In this document: positions 33,011-39,792 of the stretch, one piece after another | Layout of the letters: each line of letters opens with the position of its first letter | Numbering within the stretch: position 1 is the stretch's first letter | Assembly: GCA_944391465.1 (NCBI GenBank) | Contig: CALXTS010000017.1 | Coordinates: 1 to 39,792 of the forward strand | DNA length: 39,792 nucleotides | Direction: 5' to 3' | Origin: an uncultured Alphaproteobacteria bacterium | Lineage (GTDB): Bacteria; Pseudomonadota; Alphaproteobacteria; RF32; CAG-239 | Notes under the pieces: model-generated | What the model saw: only the letters and a program-made list of their open reading frames with translations | Databases searched by the model: none | Told to the model about the DNA's origin: nothing | Made by a program: the position numbers and the translations under genes

Positions 33011-34654
33011 ATGCCAAAAAAAAATCAGCAAAATTCTTCTGCCAAAAAAGAAACAAACAAAAAGACAGATTTAAAAAATCTTTTTGTAAAAACAATATCG
33101 TCATGGGTGTCAAAACTCCTAAAACACCCCAAAACGATGGCTTTTTTTTGCGGATGGCTTTCTGTTTTGGCATTTCCGCCATATTATGGTTTTCCGATAC
33201 TGTTTTTCACATTCAGTTTTCTGCTGATTTTGATTAATAAAGCAACTTTCCCCTTTCAGGCTTTTAAAATAGGGTACAGTTTTGGTTTTGCATTATTCGC
33301 CTTTGGCTTTTCATGGATTGGAAATGCTTTGCTGATTGATCCATGGAAATTCGGTTGGCTTTATCCGATAGCTTTAATGGCATCGGGAGGTTTTTTCGGA
33401 CTTTTTGTTGCATTACCGGCTTGGATTGCTTTCTTTTTTAAAAATTTGATATCCAGATATCTGGCTTTTTGTGGACTTTTTGTTATATTTGAATGGATTC
33501 GCAGTTTCTTTCTTACGGGCTTTCCGTGGAATCTTCAAGGATACACCTTGGCTTTTAGCGACAGACTGATACAAGCAGCCTCTCTTGGTGGAACATACCT
33601 GTTATCACTTATTGTGGTTATGATAAGCTCTCTGCCATCTCTTCTGAGTATTAACCGAGAAAAAAAGACCATTCGTTTTTGTATTTTAACGCCGATTTTA
33701 TGCCTTTTATGTTTATATCTATACGGTTCAATAAGACTTTATAACCAAGATAAAACACTATCAGAAACAACCATCCGCATTGTCCAACCGAGTATTCCCC
33801 AATCCATGAAATGGAAAAAAGAAGTACTGGAATATAATTTCAATCAATACATTCGCATTTCACAAAGCCGTAAACTTGACGGCATAGACTTTGTAATCTG
33901 GGGAGAAACAGCCACCCCTTACCCATTAGACTATGATTTTGGTCATCTTCAAGACATCTTGGATGCCGTACCCGAAAACGGATATTTAGTAACCGGTTTA
34001 GTAAGATACAAATTTGATATTTATCAAAATTATTACCCGTTAAATTCAATGTATGTTATAGATAAATACGGAGAAATTATTGCCTCATATGATAAATCAC
34101 ATTTGGTTCCGTTTGGAGAATACATCCCTTTAAGACAATATCTGCCATCATTTATCCGTCCGATAACCAATGTCATTGGGAATTTTATATCAGGAAACGG
34201 TCCGACCAAAATAGAAATCCCCGAACAACCATCACTGGGAGCATTAATTTGCTATGAGGTTATATTCCCGCACAAAATAATTAACCAAGAAAAACGCCCG
34301 CAATGGATCATAAATTTAACAAACGACGGTTGGTACGGAAATTCATCAGGCCCCTACCAACATCTGGTCAGTACAAGAATGAGAGCTGTTGAAGAAGGAA
34401 TAACCATCGCCCGCGCAGCCAATACCGGTATTAGTGCGTTGATTTCGCCATACGGCGTTATCCTTGGAGAACTGGCATTAAATTACACCGGAATATTGGA
34501 TATAAACCTACCAAAGATTTCAGAATTTTCAACACCTTACAGCAGGATTGGGAACCTACCCGTACTTCTGTTTTGTGTTTTATTAATACTAACAGCCAGC
34601 ATTCTTGCCCTATATAAAAGAAAACCAAATAAAAAAAGAATTAGAAAAAAATAA
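33011..34654 (+). CDS. lnt: Apolipoprotein N-acyltransferase
   Basis: Adds the third acyl chain to the N-terminal cysteine of lipoproteins at the inner membrane. About eight hydrophobic segments fill residues 43-245, followed by a periplasmic nitrilase domain. The catalytic triad is visible: Glu299 (WGETATPYP), Lys362 (YDKSHLVPFGEYIP) and Cys414 (GALICYEVIFP). NLTNDGWYG follows, and there is a final membrane helix. The N-terminus carries a Lys-rich cytoplasmic lead of about 35 residues. 547 residues is normal. AAGGAA overlaps the corC stop just upstream. Confidence 0.95.
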   Translation: MPKKNQQNSSAKKETNKKTDLKNLFVKTISSWVSKLLKHPKTMAFFCGWLSVLAFPPYYGFPILFFTFSFLLILINKATFPFQAFKIGYSFGFALFAFGFSWIGNALLIDPWKFGWLYPIALMASGGFFGLFVALPAWIAFFFKNLISRYLAFCGLFVIFEWIRSFFLTGFPWNLQGYTLAFSDRLIQAASLGGTYLLSLIVVMISSLPSLLSINREKKTIRFCILTPILCLLCLYLYGSIRLYNQDKTLSETTIRIVQPSIPQSMKWKKEVLEYNFNQYIRISQSRKLDGIDFVIWGETATPYPLDYDFGHLQDILDAVPENGYLVTGLVRYKFDIYQNYYPLNSMYVIDKYGEIIASYDKSHLVPFGEYIPLRQYLPSFIRPITNVIGNFISGNGPTKIEIPEQPSLGALICYEVIFPHKIINQEKRPQWIINLTNDGWYGNSSGPYQHLVSTRMRAVEEGITIARAANTGISALISPYGVILGELALNYTGILDINLPKISEFSTPYSRIGNLPVLLFCVLLILTASILALYKRKPNKKRIRKK

Positions 34655-34679
34655 TATAATATTTTATATCAAAATAGTA

Positions 34680-34708
34680 TTGACGATTATCACGCAACCG
34701 CCTATGAA
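34680..34708 (+). promoter_or_regulatory. Promoter for the XRE/metK region
   Basis: TTGACG (34680-34685) and TATGAA (34703-34708) are 17 bases apart, about 35 bases before the XRE start. No terminator separates lnt from this point, so read-through from the miaB operon is possible too. Confidence 0.45.
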
Positions 34709-34743
34709 TAAAATATAACATAATATATTTATAGGAAGATATG

Positions 34744-35244
34744 ATGACTCAGATAATCCAAAAAAAATCCCGTCGCGGACGCACACCGCTCGGGGAACCG
34801 AATCCCATTGACGTTCACGTCGGTAACCGCATTCGGCTAAGAAGAACTCTTTTAGGTTTAAGCCAAGAAAAATTGGCCTCTTTGCTCGGATTAACATTCC
34901 AACAAGTTCAGAAATATGAAAGAGGAATGAACAGGGTTGGAGCCAGCCGTCTATGGGATATCAGCCGCGTATTAGAAGTTCCGGTTAACTTTTTTTATGA
35001 AGATATGAATAAAGATATCGCCAGCCAAAGTCCTCGTATGTTTTCGCTTGCTGACGGACAACCGGAGTATTTAAAAGAAGAAGATGAAGCTATTTATGAA
35101 GCAGACCCCATGCAACGGGAAGAAACCATAGAATTGGTAAAGGCTTATTACAAAATACCTAACAGAAAAGCCGCCAAACATATGTTTGATTTAATTATAG
35201 CTTTGTCAAAAACATCCTACAACAACGAAGACGAACAAGAGTAA
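34744..35244 (+). CDS. XRE-family regulator of the metK locus
   Basis: A 166-residue DNA-binding protein. The helix-turn-helix lies at about residues 20-75, with core LSQEKLASLLGLTFQQVQKYE and then PVNFFYEDM. A C-terminal extension includes RKAAKHMFDLIIALSKT, absent from its paralogue at 6960. Its place between lnt and metK is conserved in alphaproteobacteria, but the function there is not settled. Two adjacent ATGs (34741, 34744) follow AGGA; the second has the better spacing. A terminator separates it from metK, so it may be transcribed alone or feed attenuated read-through into metK. Confidence 0.86.
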   Translation: MTQIIQKKSRRGRTPLGEPNPIDVHVGNRIRLRRTLLGLSQEKLASLLGLTFQQVQKYERGMNRVGASRLWDISRVLEVPVNFFYEDMNKDIASQSPRMFSLADGQPEYLKEEDEAIYEADPMQREETIELVKAYYKIPNRKAAKHMFDLIIALSKTSYNNEDEQE

Positions 35245-35245
35245 T

Positions 35246-35275
35246 AAAAAAAGCTGGTATTTTACCGGCTTTTTT
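35246..35275 (+). terminator. Rho-independent terminator after the XRE gene
   Basis: AAAAAGCTGG (35248-35257) pairs with CCGGCTTTTT (35265-35274) with one G-T wobble, a loop of 5-7 bases, and a run of T. It lies between the XRE gene and metK, so it may act as an attenuator for metK. Confidence 0.85.
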
Positions 35276-35322
35276 CATAAGATGTGATAGCTTAAAATTA
35301 TAAGAAAGGCTTTTATAAGATT

Positions 35323-36477
35323 ATGACTACTCTTTTTACCAGTGAATCTGTCTCGGAAGGACACCCGGACAAAGTATGTGATGCGATTTCAGACACTTTA
35401 ACTGACTTATTCATAAGTAAAGACTCTTTTGCACGTACGGCCATAGAAACAATGGCGACAACAAATAGAGTAATCATTTCTGGAGAAACATCTTCACAAG
35501 AAAACATCTCTCCATCTGAAATTGAATCAAGCGTGAGAGAAACCATCCGTAAAATAGGATATGAACAACCTAATTTTCATTGGAAAACGTTTGAATTCAC
35601 AAATTTATTACACCAACAATCCTCAGATATAGCCATGGGCGTAGATAACAACGGCGCCGGAGATCAAGGAATTATGTTTGGCTATGCCAAAGCAGAAAAA
35701 GGTTTTGATTGTTGTTATATGCCCTTAGCAATCGGATTAGCTCATAAAATTCTAAAAAAAATAAAAGACGGACGCCAAAACGGAGAGCTTAAAGGATTAG
35801 GCCCCGATGCCAAAAGCCAAGTTACGGTTGAATACAATGATAATAAAGAAGCTGTCGGAATAAAGAGCATAGTAGTTTCCTCACAACATGAAGAAAGCCT
35901 TAGTCAAAGAGATGTCCGAGAAATGATAATTCCGGTAATACAAAAAGTATTGCCGGAAGGCTGGCTTCCAAAGGACGAAAATATTTTTATCAATCCGACC
36001 GGACGTTTTGTAATCGGAGGACCGGAAGGAGATACCGGATTGACCGGACGGAAAATAATTGTCGATACATACGGCGGTTATGCACCGCATGGAGGCGGAG
36101 CCTTTTCCGGAAAAGACCCTACAAAAGTTGATCGTTCGGCTGCTTATATGCTCCGCTATTTAGCCAAAAACATTGTTGCCGCCGGATTGGCAGAACAATG
36201 CCTATTACAAATTTCATATGCAATAGGGGTAGCTAAGCCGCTATCCTTATATATCAACACCTTTGGCAGCGCTAAAACAGATGAACAACAAATACTAAAG
36301 AGTATAGAAAACACCGTAGATTTAACACCGCAAGGGATAATAAAACATTTAAACCTCCGCCGACCGATATATGCTCCAACAGCCGCATACGGTCACTTTG
36401 GAAGAACGCCCTTGGACAACGGATGTTTTTCATGGGAAAAACTTGATTTAATTAAGGATATTCAAAAATGCCTTTAA
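35323..36477 (+). CDS. metK: S-adenosylmethionine synthetase
   Basis: Makes SAM from methionine and ATP, and so supplies methyl and radical-SAM donors for RsmA, TrmB and MiaB in this window. The three-domain family pattern is present: TSESVSEGHPDKVCDAISD at the start, NNGAGDQGIMFGYA with the catalytic loop, GGAFSGKDPTKVDRSAAY, and YGHFGR near the end. 384 residues is normal. AAAGG lies about 12 bases before the ATG, rather far. The upstream gap of 47 bases after the terminator is too short for the known SAM riboswitches, and none is seen. trmB overlaps its end by 10 bases. Confidence 0.96.
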   Translation: MTTLFTSESVSEGHPDKVCDAISDTLTDLFISKDSFARTAIETMATTNRVIISGETSSQENISPSEIESSVRETIRKIGYEQPNFHWKTFEFTNLLHQQSSDIAMGVDNNGAGDQGIMFGYAKAEKGFDCCYMPLAIGLAHKILKKIKDGRQNGELKGLGPDAKSQVTVEYNDNKEAVGIKSIVVSSQHEESLSQRDVREMIIPVIQKVLPEGWLPKDENIFINPTGRFVIGGPEGDTGLTGRKIIVDTYGGYAPHGGGAFSGKDPTKVDRSAAYMLRYLAKNIVAAGLAEQCLLQISYAIGVAKPLSLYINTFGSAKTDEQQILKSIENTVDLTPQGIIKHLNLRRPIYAPTAAYGHFGRTPLDNGCFSWEKLDLIKDIQKCL

Positions 36478-37202
36478 ACACAAACCTTGAAACACCAAAA
36501 TTCTACGGACGTCGCCAAGGACGCCGTATCCGCAAAGCCAAAAGTACTTTATTAGAAGCATTTTTGCCTAAATTAAGTATCAGCAACGACCAAAAATTAA
36601 GCAAGGATTCTCTTTTCTCTTATCCGGTAAAACAAATTTGTCTGGAAATCGGATTCGGAAACGGAGAACACTTAGCCGGACAAGCCCTTCGTAATCCTGA
36701 AAATGGTTATATAGGAGCGGAAGTATTTAAAAACGGGGTTGCCAATCTTCTTTCCATCATTACCGGTATTAAAGAAGGGGATAATCTTCCCGAAAAAATA
36801 GAATTGCTTCCGGAATATAAAGATAACATAAGAATTTTCAGCGATGATATTCGGCTTTTATTCAAACAAATACCGGATAATTTCTTAGATAAAATTTTTG
36901 TTTTATTTCCTGATCCTTGGCCGAAAAAAAGACATGCAGACAGAAGATTTATTAATCAGGAAAATTTAAAAGAAATCTCCCGTATTTTAAAAAAAGGCGG
37001 AATTTTACGAGTAGCAACCGACCATAAGATATATAAAGGTTGGACATTGCGGCAACTCCATGAAAATCCGAACTTTCGCTGGACGGCGCGTTGCGGCAAT
37101 GACTGGAAACACGAACCGAGAGATTGGGTTCAAACCAAATATCAACGCAAAGCCATCCGAGAAGGAAGACGGGCTGTATTTTTAGACTTTGAACGACTTT
37201 AA
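36468..37202 (+). CDS. trmB: TrmB, tRNA (guanine-N7-)-methyltransferase
   Basis: Methylates G46 in the variable loop of tRNAs with SAM. The Rossmann SAM site is LEIGFGNGEHLAGQA, followed by IGAEVFKNGV and the family signature FPDPWPKKRHADRRFIN. A C-terminal RWTARCGNDW closes it. 244 residues is typical. It overlaps metK by 10 bases, so is translationally coupled. rimP and nusA, which often follow trmB in this group, do not follow here. Confidence 0.94.
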   Translation: MPLNTNLETPKFYGRRQGRRIRKAKSTLLEAFLPKLSISNDQKLSKDSLFSYPVKQICLEIGFGNGEHLAGQALRNPENGYIGAEVFKNGVANLLSIITGIKEGDNLPEKIELLPEYKDNIRIFSDDIRLLFKQIPDNFLDKIFVLFPDPWPKKRHADRRFINQENLKEISRILKKGGILRVATDHKIYKGWTLRQLHENPNFRWTARCGNDWKHEPRDWVQTKYQRKAIREGRRAVFLDFERL

Positions 37203-37245
37203 TTCCATAAACAAGCACTTATATTAGAGAGACAAGGAGAAAAGC

Positions 37246-38607
37246 ATGGCTTCATTTAAAACCAAGAAAAAAATATGGATTTATATTATTGCCGCTATCG
37301 CTTCATTGGGAGGCTTGTTGGCCGGATTTGACATGGGAGTTATCTCTGGAGCTCTTTTATACATCAAAGCAGATTGGGAAATGTCCCCTATTTTGCAAGG
37401 ATGGCTTGTGAGCTCAGCAATTGTCGGTTCAATGATTGGAGCCGCGACCAATGGTGTTCTTGCAGATATTTACGGACGTAAAAAAATTATTCTCGCCACA
37501 TCATTGCTTTTTATTATAGCATCCATCATGTGTGGCTATGCACCGAACCTTAACTGGTTAATATTCTCTCGCATTTTAATCGGAATAGCCGTTGGAATGG
37601 TAACATTCGTAGTTCCTTTATATATTTCGGAAATAGCACCGCAAAAAATAAGAGGAAAATTGGTATCTCAATTCCAATTGGCGATAACGATAGGAATACT
37701 GTTTTCATATTTAATTAATCGGATTTTTGCCAACACGGAATACAACTGGCGTTGGATGCTGGCTGCAGGCCTAATTCCGGCATTAATATTATTTATAGGT
37801 ATGTGCTTTTTACACGACACACCTCGTTGGCTCCTTGGAAAAAACAGAGAAAAAGATGCTAGGCTTGCTTTTTCAAAGATTCTTCCGGCAAATCAAATAA
37901 ACAAAGAAATCAACGAAATAAAATCTACTCTGGAATGTGGAGCCTCAAACACAGACAACCATTCAGTATTTAAATCATGGATGTTAAAACCGATATTAAT
38001 CGGAATTGGCATAATGATTATGCAAATTGCAACCGGAATAAATACAATCATTTATTACACAACAACAATCTTCCAAATATCCGGTTTCAGCTCCAACATC
38101 GGAGCAATTTATGCAACAATTGGTATAGGCTTTGTCAATTTCATTATGACTTTGGTTGCCATCGCTTTTGCAGATAAACTCGGGCGCAAACCTTTACTTT
38201 ATATAGGTTTGAGCGGCATGCTCATAAGTCTCTTGCTTTTGAGTTTTGCTTTTGGAAACACCGCACTATTGGGAGACAATTTAAAATGGTTAGCGATTGG
38301 CAGTGTAGCCGTTTATATCGCCTCTTTTGCAATGAGTCTCGGTCCCGTAGGGTGGATACTCGTTTCAGAGATTTTACCGTTAAAAATCCGCGGAACGGCT
38401 ATGAGCTTGTGTACGGTAGCCAATTTCAGTTTCAACTTTTTGGTTGTTTTGAGCTTTTTGCCTTTAATCAACAGCATTGGAGAAAGTTGGACCTTTTTAA
38501 TATTTGCTTTTGTTTGCATTTTAAGCCTTCTATTTGTTCATCGCTATGTTCCTGAAACAAAAGGAATATCGCTTGAAGAAATAGAAAAATCCTGGCAAAA
38601 AAAATAA
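37246..38607 (+). CDS. Sugar-porter-family MFS transporter
   Basis: Twelve-helix proton-coupled sugar symporter of 453 residues, related to XylE and GalP. The first segment contains LAGFDMGVISGALLYIK. The family signatures are ADIYGRKKI after helix 2, DTPRWLLGK after helix 6, DKLGRKPLLYIG after helix 8, and RYVPETKGISLEEIE at the end. It also keeps QQ-region-like IMQIATGINTIIYY, as MQ rather than QQ, a change that may affect substrate choice. AAGGAG precedes the ATG well. It stands alone between trmB and a terminator. The sugar is unknown. Confidence 0.88.
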   Translation: MASFKTKKKIWIYIIAAIASLGGLLAGFDMGVISGALLYIKADWEMSPILQGWLVSSAIVGSMIGAATNGVLADIYGRKKIILATSLLFIIASIMCGYAPNLNWLIFSRILIGIAVGMVTFVVPLYISEIAPQKIRGKLVSQFQLAITIGILFSYLINRIFANTEYNWRWMLAAGLIPALILFIGMCFLHDTPRWLLGKNREKDARLAFSKILPANQINKEINEIKSTLECGASNTDNHSVFKSWMLKPILIGIGIMIMQIATGINTIIYYTTTIFQISGFSSNIGAIYATIGIGFVNFIMTLVAIAFADKLGRKPLLYIGLSGMLISLLLLSFAFGNTALLGDNLKWLAIGSVAVYIASFAMSLGPVGWILVSEILPLKIRGTAMSLCTVANFSFNFLVVLSFLPLINSIGESWTFLIFAFVCILSLLFVHRYVPETKGISLEEIEKSWQKK

Positions 38608-38610
38608 AAA

Positions 38611-38640
38611 AAAGAACTCCCTGAAAAAAGGGAGTTTTTT
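38611..38640 (+). terminator. Rho-independent terminator after the sugar porter
   Basis: AACTCCC (38615-38621) pairs with GGGAGTT (38630-38636), with an 8-base loop, a flanking A-run and a following T-run. Canonical, and lies directly past the transporter stop. Confidence 0.93.
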
Positions 38641-38647
38641 ATATCTA

Positions 38648-38675
38648 TTGAAAAGAAACAAATACTTTTTATATC
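38648..38675 (+). promoter_or_regulatory. Promoter for the small acidic protein
   Basis: TTGAAA (38648-38653) and TATATC (38670-38675) are 16 bases apart, between the transporter terminator and the small gene. Confidence 0.45.
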
Positions 38676-38712
38676 AAAACCATCAAAATAAAAAACAAAA
38701 GGAGGGAAAATC

Positions 38713-38958
38713 ATGAAAATAAAAGATGTAAAATACCAAGATATTTCTGCCCGAGAAGAACAAAATGAAGAAAAAAGTTTTGAAATAAAAAGCATTCAAC
38801 AGGAACGTTTGATAGACATAGCTCCCGGATTAGACGATGAAGAAGAATTTCAAAAAAACATGTACAATTTCGGAGAAGAAGAAGACCTTCCTGACAGTGA
38901 CAGAGAAACCATTTGCCGAGGAAGAGGAATAAATCGCAAAGAATGTCTCTACCCCTAA
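38713..38958 (+). CDS. Small acidic protein of unknown function (81 residues)
   Basis: Not recognised. The sequence is rich in Glu and Asp (AREEQNEEKSFEIKS, LDDEEEFQKN), likely disordered or partly helical, and turns basic with two cysteines at the end (DRETICRGRGINRKECLYP). There is no membrane segment. A very strong ribosome site, AGGAGGG, lies about 6 bases before the ATG and a promoter is upstream, so it is probably well expressed. It sits alone between two promoters. Its C-terminus overlaps the region where a longer frame of the next gene could start, but that start is unlikely. Confidence 0.65.
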   Translation: MKIKDVKYQDISAREEQNEEKSFEIKSIQQERLIDIAPGLDDEEEFQKNMYNFGEEEDLPDSDRETICRGRGINRKECLYP

Positions 38959-38972
38959 AATTCAAAAACAGA

Positions 38973-39002
38973 TTGATTTTTAGTAAAAAAATATGCTATA
39001 AA
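38973..39002 (+). promoter_or_regulatory. Promoter for the histidine phosphatase gene
   Basis: TTGATT (38973-38978) and TATAAA (38997-39002) are 18 bases apart, 45 bases before the chosen ATG at 39048. That placement supports this start over the longer open frame from 38913, which would begin inside the preceding gene. Confidence 0.5.
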
Positions 39003-39047
39003 ATCCATCAAAGAAAAAAATTATTCTCACAATTAAATACAAATATT

Positions 39048-39629
39048 ATGGAAAAAAACATTTATCTTTTCAGACACGGAGAAACAGACTTCAACCAAGA
39101 AAACCGCTGGCAAGGAAGAACGGATAACCTTTTGAATGCCAAAGGAACATCTCAGGCGATTGAATTAGGGAAAAAACTCTCAACCATACGACTGGATGTA
39201 ATTTATTCTTCTCCTTTATTAAGAGCGGTACAAACAGCCAATCTCGTCGCTCAGCAGCAAAAAAAACCGACAAAAATCGTAATTCTGCAAGATTTAAGAG
39301 AAGGTGATTTCGGAGAAGTGGAAGGCTTACTCCTTTCAGAAACGGAAAAACTTTTTGGAGATAAAGTCCAAAAATTTCTCAACGCCACCAAAGAAGATTG
39401 GGATATCTGTTTCAAAGGCGGAGAAAGCAAAAAACAAATTTTTAAGCGTTCAATTACCTGCCTTCAAGAAATTGTAGCTTATCCGGGAAAAAACATTGGT
39501 ATTTCTTGCCACGGAGGCATTATCAGCGCGTTAAAATGCGGATTGGATTTAACCTTAAAAGGTAATCATAATTGCGCCGTCTTAGAGCTCAATTATGATA
39601 GCGAAACCAATCGTTTCTTCCAGCCCTGA
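39048..39629 (+). CDS. Histidine phosphatase (phosphoglycerate mutase-like)
   Basis: Member of the histidine phosphatase superfamily, 193 residues. The phosphorylated His is in LFRHGETDFNQENRWQGR (near residue 9), with YSSPLLRAVQTA, LREGDFGEVEG and the second catalytic His in SCHGGII. The size and GRTD motif fit cofactor-dependent phosphoglycerate mutase-like phosphatases (GpmB, CobC or fructose-2,6-bisphosphatase-like), and the substrate cannot be told. No Shine-Dalgarno sequence precedes the ATG. A bidirectional terminator follows. Confidence 0.86.
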   Translation: MEKNIYLFRHGETDFNQENRWQGRTDNLLNAKGTSQAIELGKKLSTIRLDVIYSSPLLRAVQTANLVAQQQKKPTKIVILQDLREGDFGEVEGLLLSETEKLFGDKVQKFLNATKEDWDICFKGGESKKQIFKRSITCLQEIVAYPGKNIGISCHGGIISALKCGLDLTLKGNHNCAVLELNYDSETNRFFQP

Positions 39630-39633
39630 AATT

Positions 39634-39674
39634 AAAAAAATAAGTTTCAGAAAAAAACTGAAACTTATTTTTTT
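39634..39674. terminator. Bidirectional rho-independent terminator
   Basis: A 17-bp stem: AAAAAAATAAGTTTCAG (39634-39650) pairs with CTGAAACTTATTTTTTT (39658-39674) across a loop of seven A. It has T-runs on both strands, so it serves the phosphatase gene on the plus strand and the tRNA on the minus strand. Confidence 0.92.
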
Positions 39675-39712
39675 TGTTTCTTTTTTAACTTCTTTAGAAA
39701 TAAAGAATTTTG

Positions 39713-39789
39713 TGGCGTACCCGGAGGGATTCGAACCCACGACCCTCAGCGTCGGAGGCTGATACTCTATCCAACTGAGCTACGGGTAC
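39713..39789 (-). tRNA. tRNA-Arg(CCG)
   Basis: The 77-base gene reads CGG codons. Acceptor stem GTACCCG pairs with CGGGTAC, then discriminator G and an encoded CCA. The D-stem is GCTC/GAGT, the anticodon stem TCAGC/GCTGA with loop CTCCGAC, and the T-loop TTCGAAT. The T-stem GTGGG/CCCTC has a T-T mismatch at the second pair (positions 50 and 64). A terminator lies beyond its 3' end. Confidence 0.95.
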
Positions 39790-39792
39790 AAA

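Noticed and set aside
35276..35322. A SAM riboswitch before metK
   Set aside because: Only 47 bases separate the terminator from the ATG and no SAM-I, SAM-II or related core is visible.
1..39792. Prophage, insertion sequence, toxin-antitoxin, restriction or CRISPR system
   Set aside because: No transposase, integrase other than XerD, phage structural gene, repeat-spacer array or recognisable defence gene was found. The lone TerB-like domain is not enough to call one.

Overview
The window is about 40 kb of dense, AT-rich bacterial chromosome. I estimate 36-38% G+C by eye in sampled stretches. It carries housekeeping genes, one tRNA, and no prophage, insertion sequence, plasmid gene or CRISPR array. 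The gene order points to an alphaproteobacterium: addB-addA-trxA; rph-rdgB facing grpE; lptF-lptD-surA-rsmA; xerD facing aroK; a mitofilin-domain gene facing tsaD; yggT-DUF167-folD; and miaB-phoH-ybeY-corC-lnt-XRE-metK-trmB. An LPS export and assembly set shows a Gram-negative envelope. The low G+C and repeated loss of genes from these conserved blocks suggest one of the uncultured, host-associated AT-rich alphaproteobacteria. That placement is an inference.

Layout. 1-6.8 kb (minus): trxA and the addAB recombination nuclease. 7-8.6 kb: a small XRE regulator, then rdgB and rph. 8.7-10.7 kb (minus): a long GT5 glycogen/starch synthase-like gene, where relatives usually carry hrcA. 10.9-16.8 kb (plus): grpE, then lptF, lptD, surA and rsmA. 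16.9-17.5 kb: an unrecognised gene with unusual codon use and its own terminator. 17.6-18.6 kb (minus): xerD preceded by an unlisted 45-residue membrane protein. 18.7-20.6 kb (plus): aroK and a CNNM/CorB transporter. 20.5-23.6 kb (minus): mitofilin-like protein, ADP-dependent sugar kinase, N-formylglutamate amidohydrolase-like protein. 23.7-25.4 kb (plus): tsaD and nth. 25.4-29.1 kb (minus): VTT membrane protein, folD with a Cys/His-rich tail, DUF167, yggT, and a TerB-like gene paired with an unrecognised 320-residue protein. 29.3-37.2 kb (plus): the miaB-to-trmB block. 37.2-39.8 kb: sugar porter, small acidic protein, histidine phosphatase, tRNA-Arg(CCG).

The genes cover DNA repair (AddAB, Nth, XerD), nucleotide hygiene and RNA maturation (RdgB, RNase PH, MiaB, TsaD, TrmB, RsmA, YbeY), the envelope (LptF, LptD, SurA, Lnt, mitofilin-like protein), one-carbon and methyl metabolism (FolD, MetK), and sugar handling (GT5 synthase, ADP-dependent kinase, sugar porter, phosphatase).

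The most interesting points are the ADP-dependent glucokinase/phosphofructokinase-family gene in an alphaproteobacterial operon, the GT5 gene at the hrcA position beside grpE, the metal-binding-like tail on FolD, the orphan gene of different codon use, and several small or lineage-specific proteins. I found no clear defence system or other novel multi-gene system. No stretch over about 300 bases lacks a gene. The longest gaps, about 140-190 bases, are divergent promoter regions.
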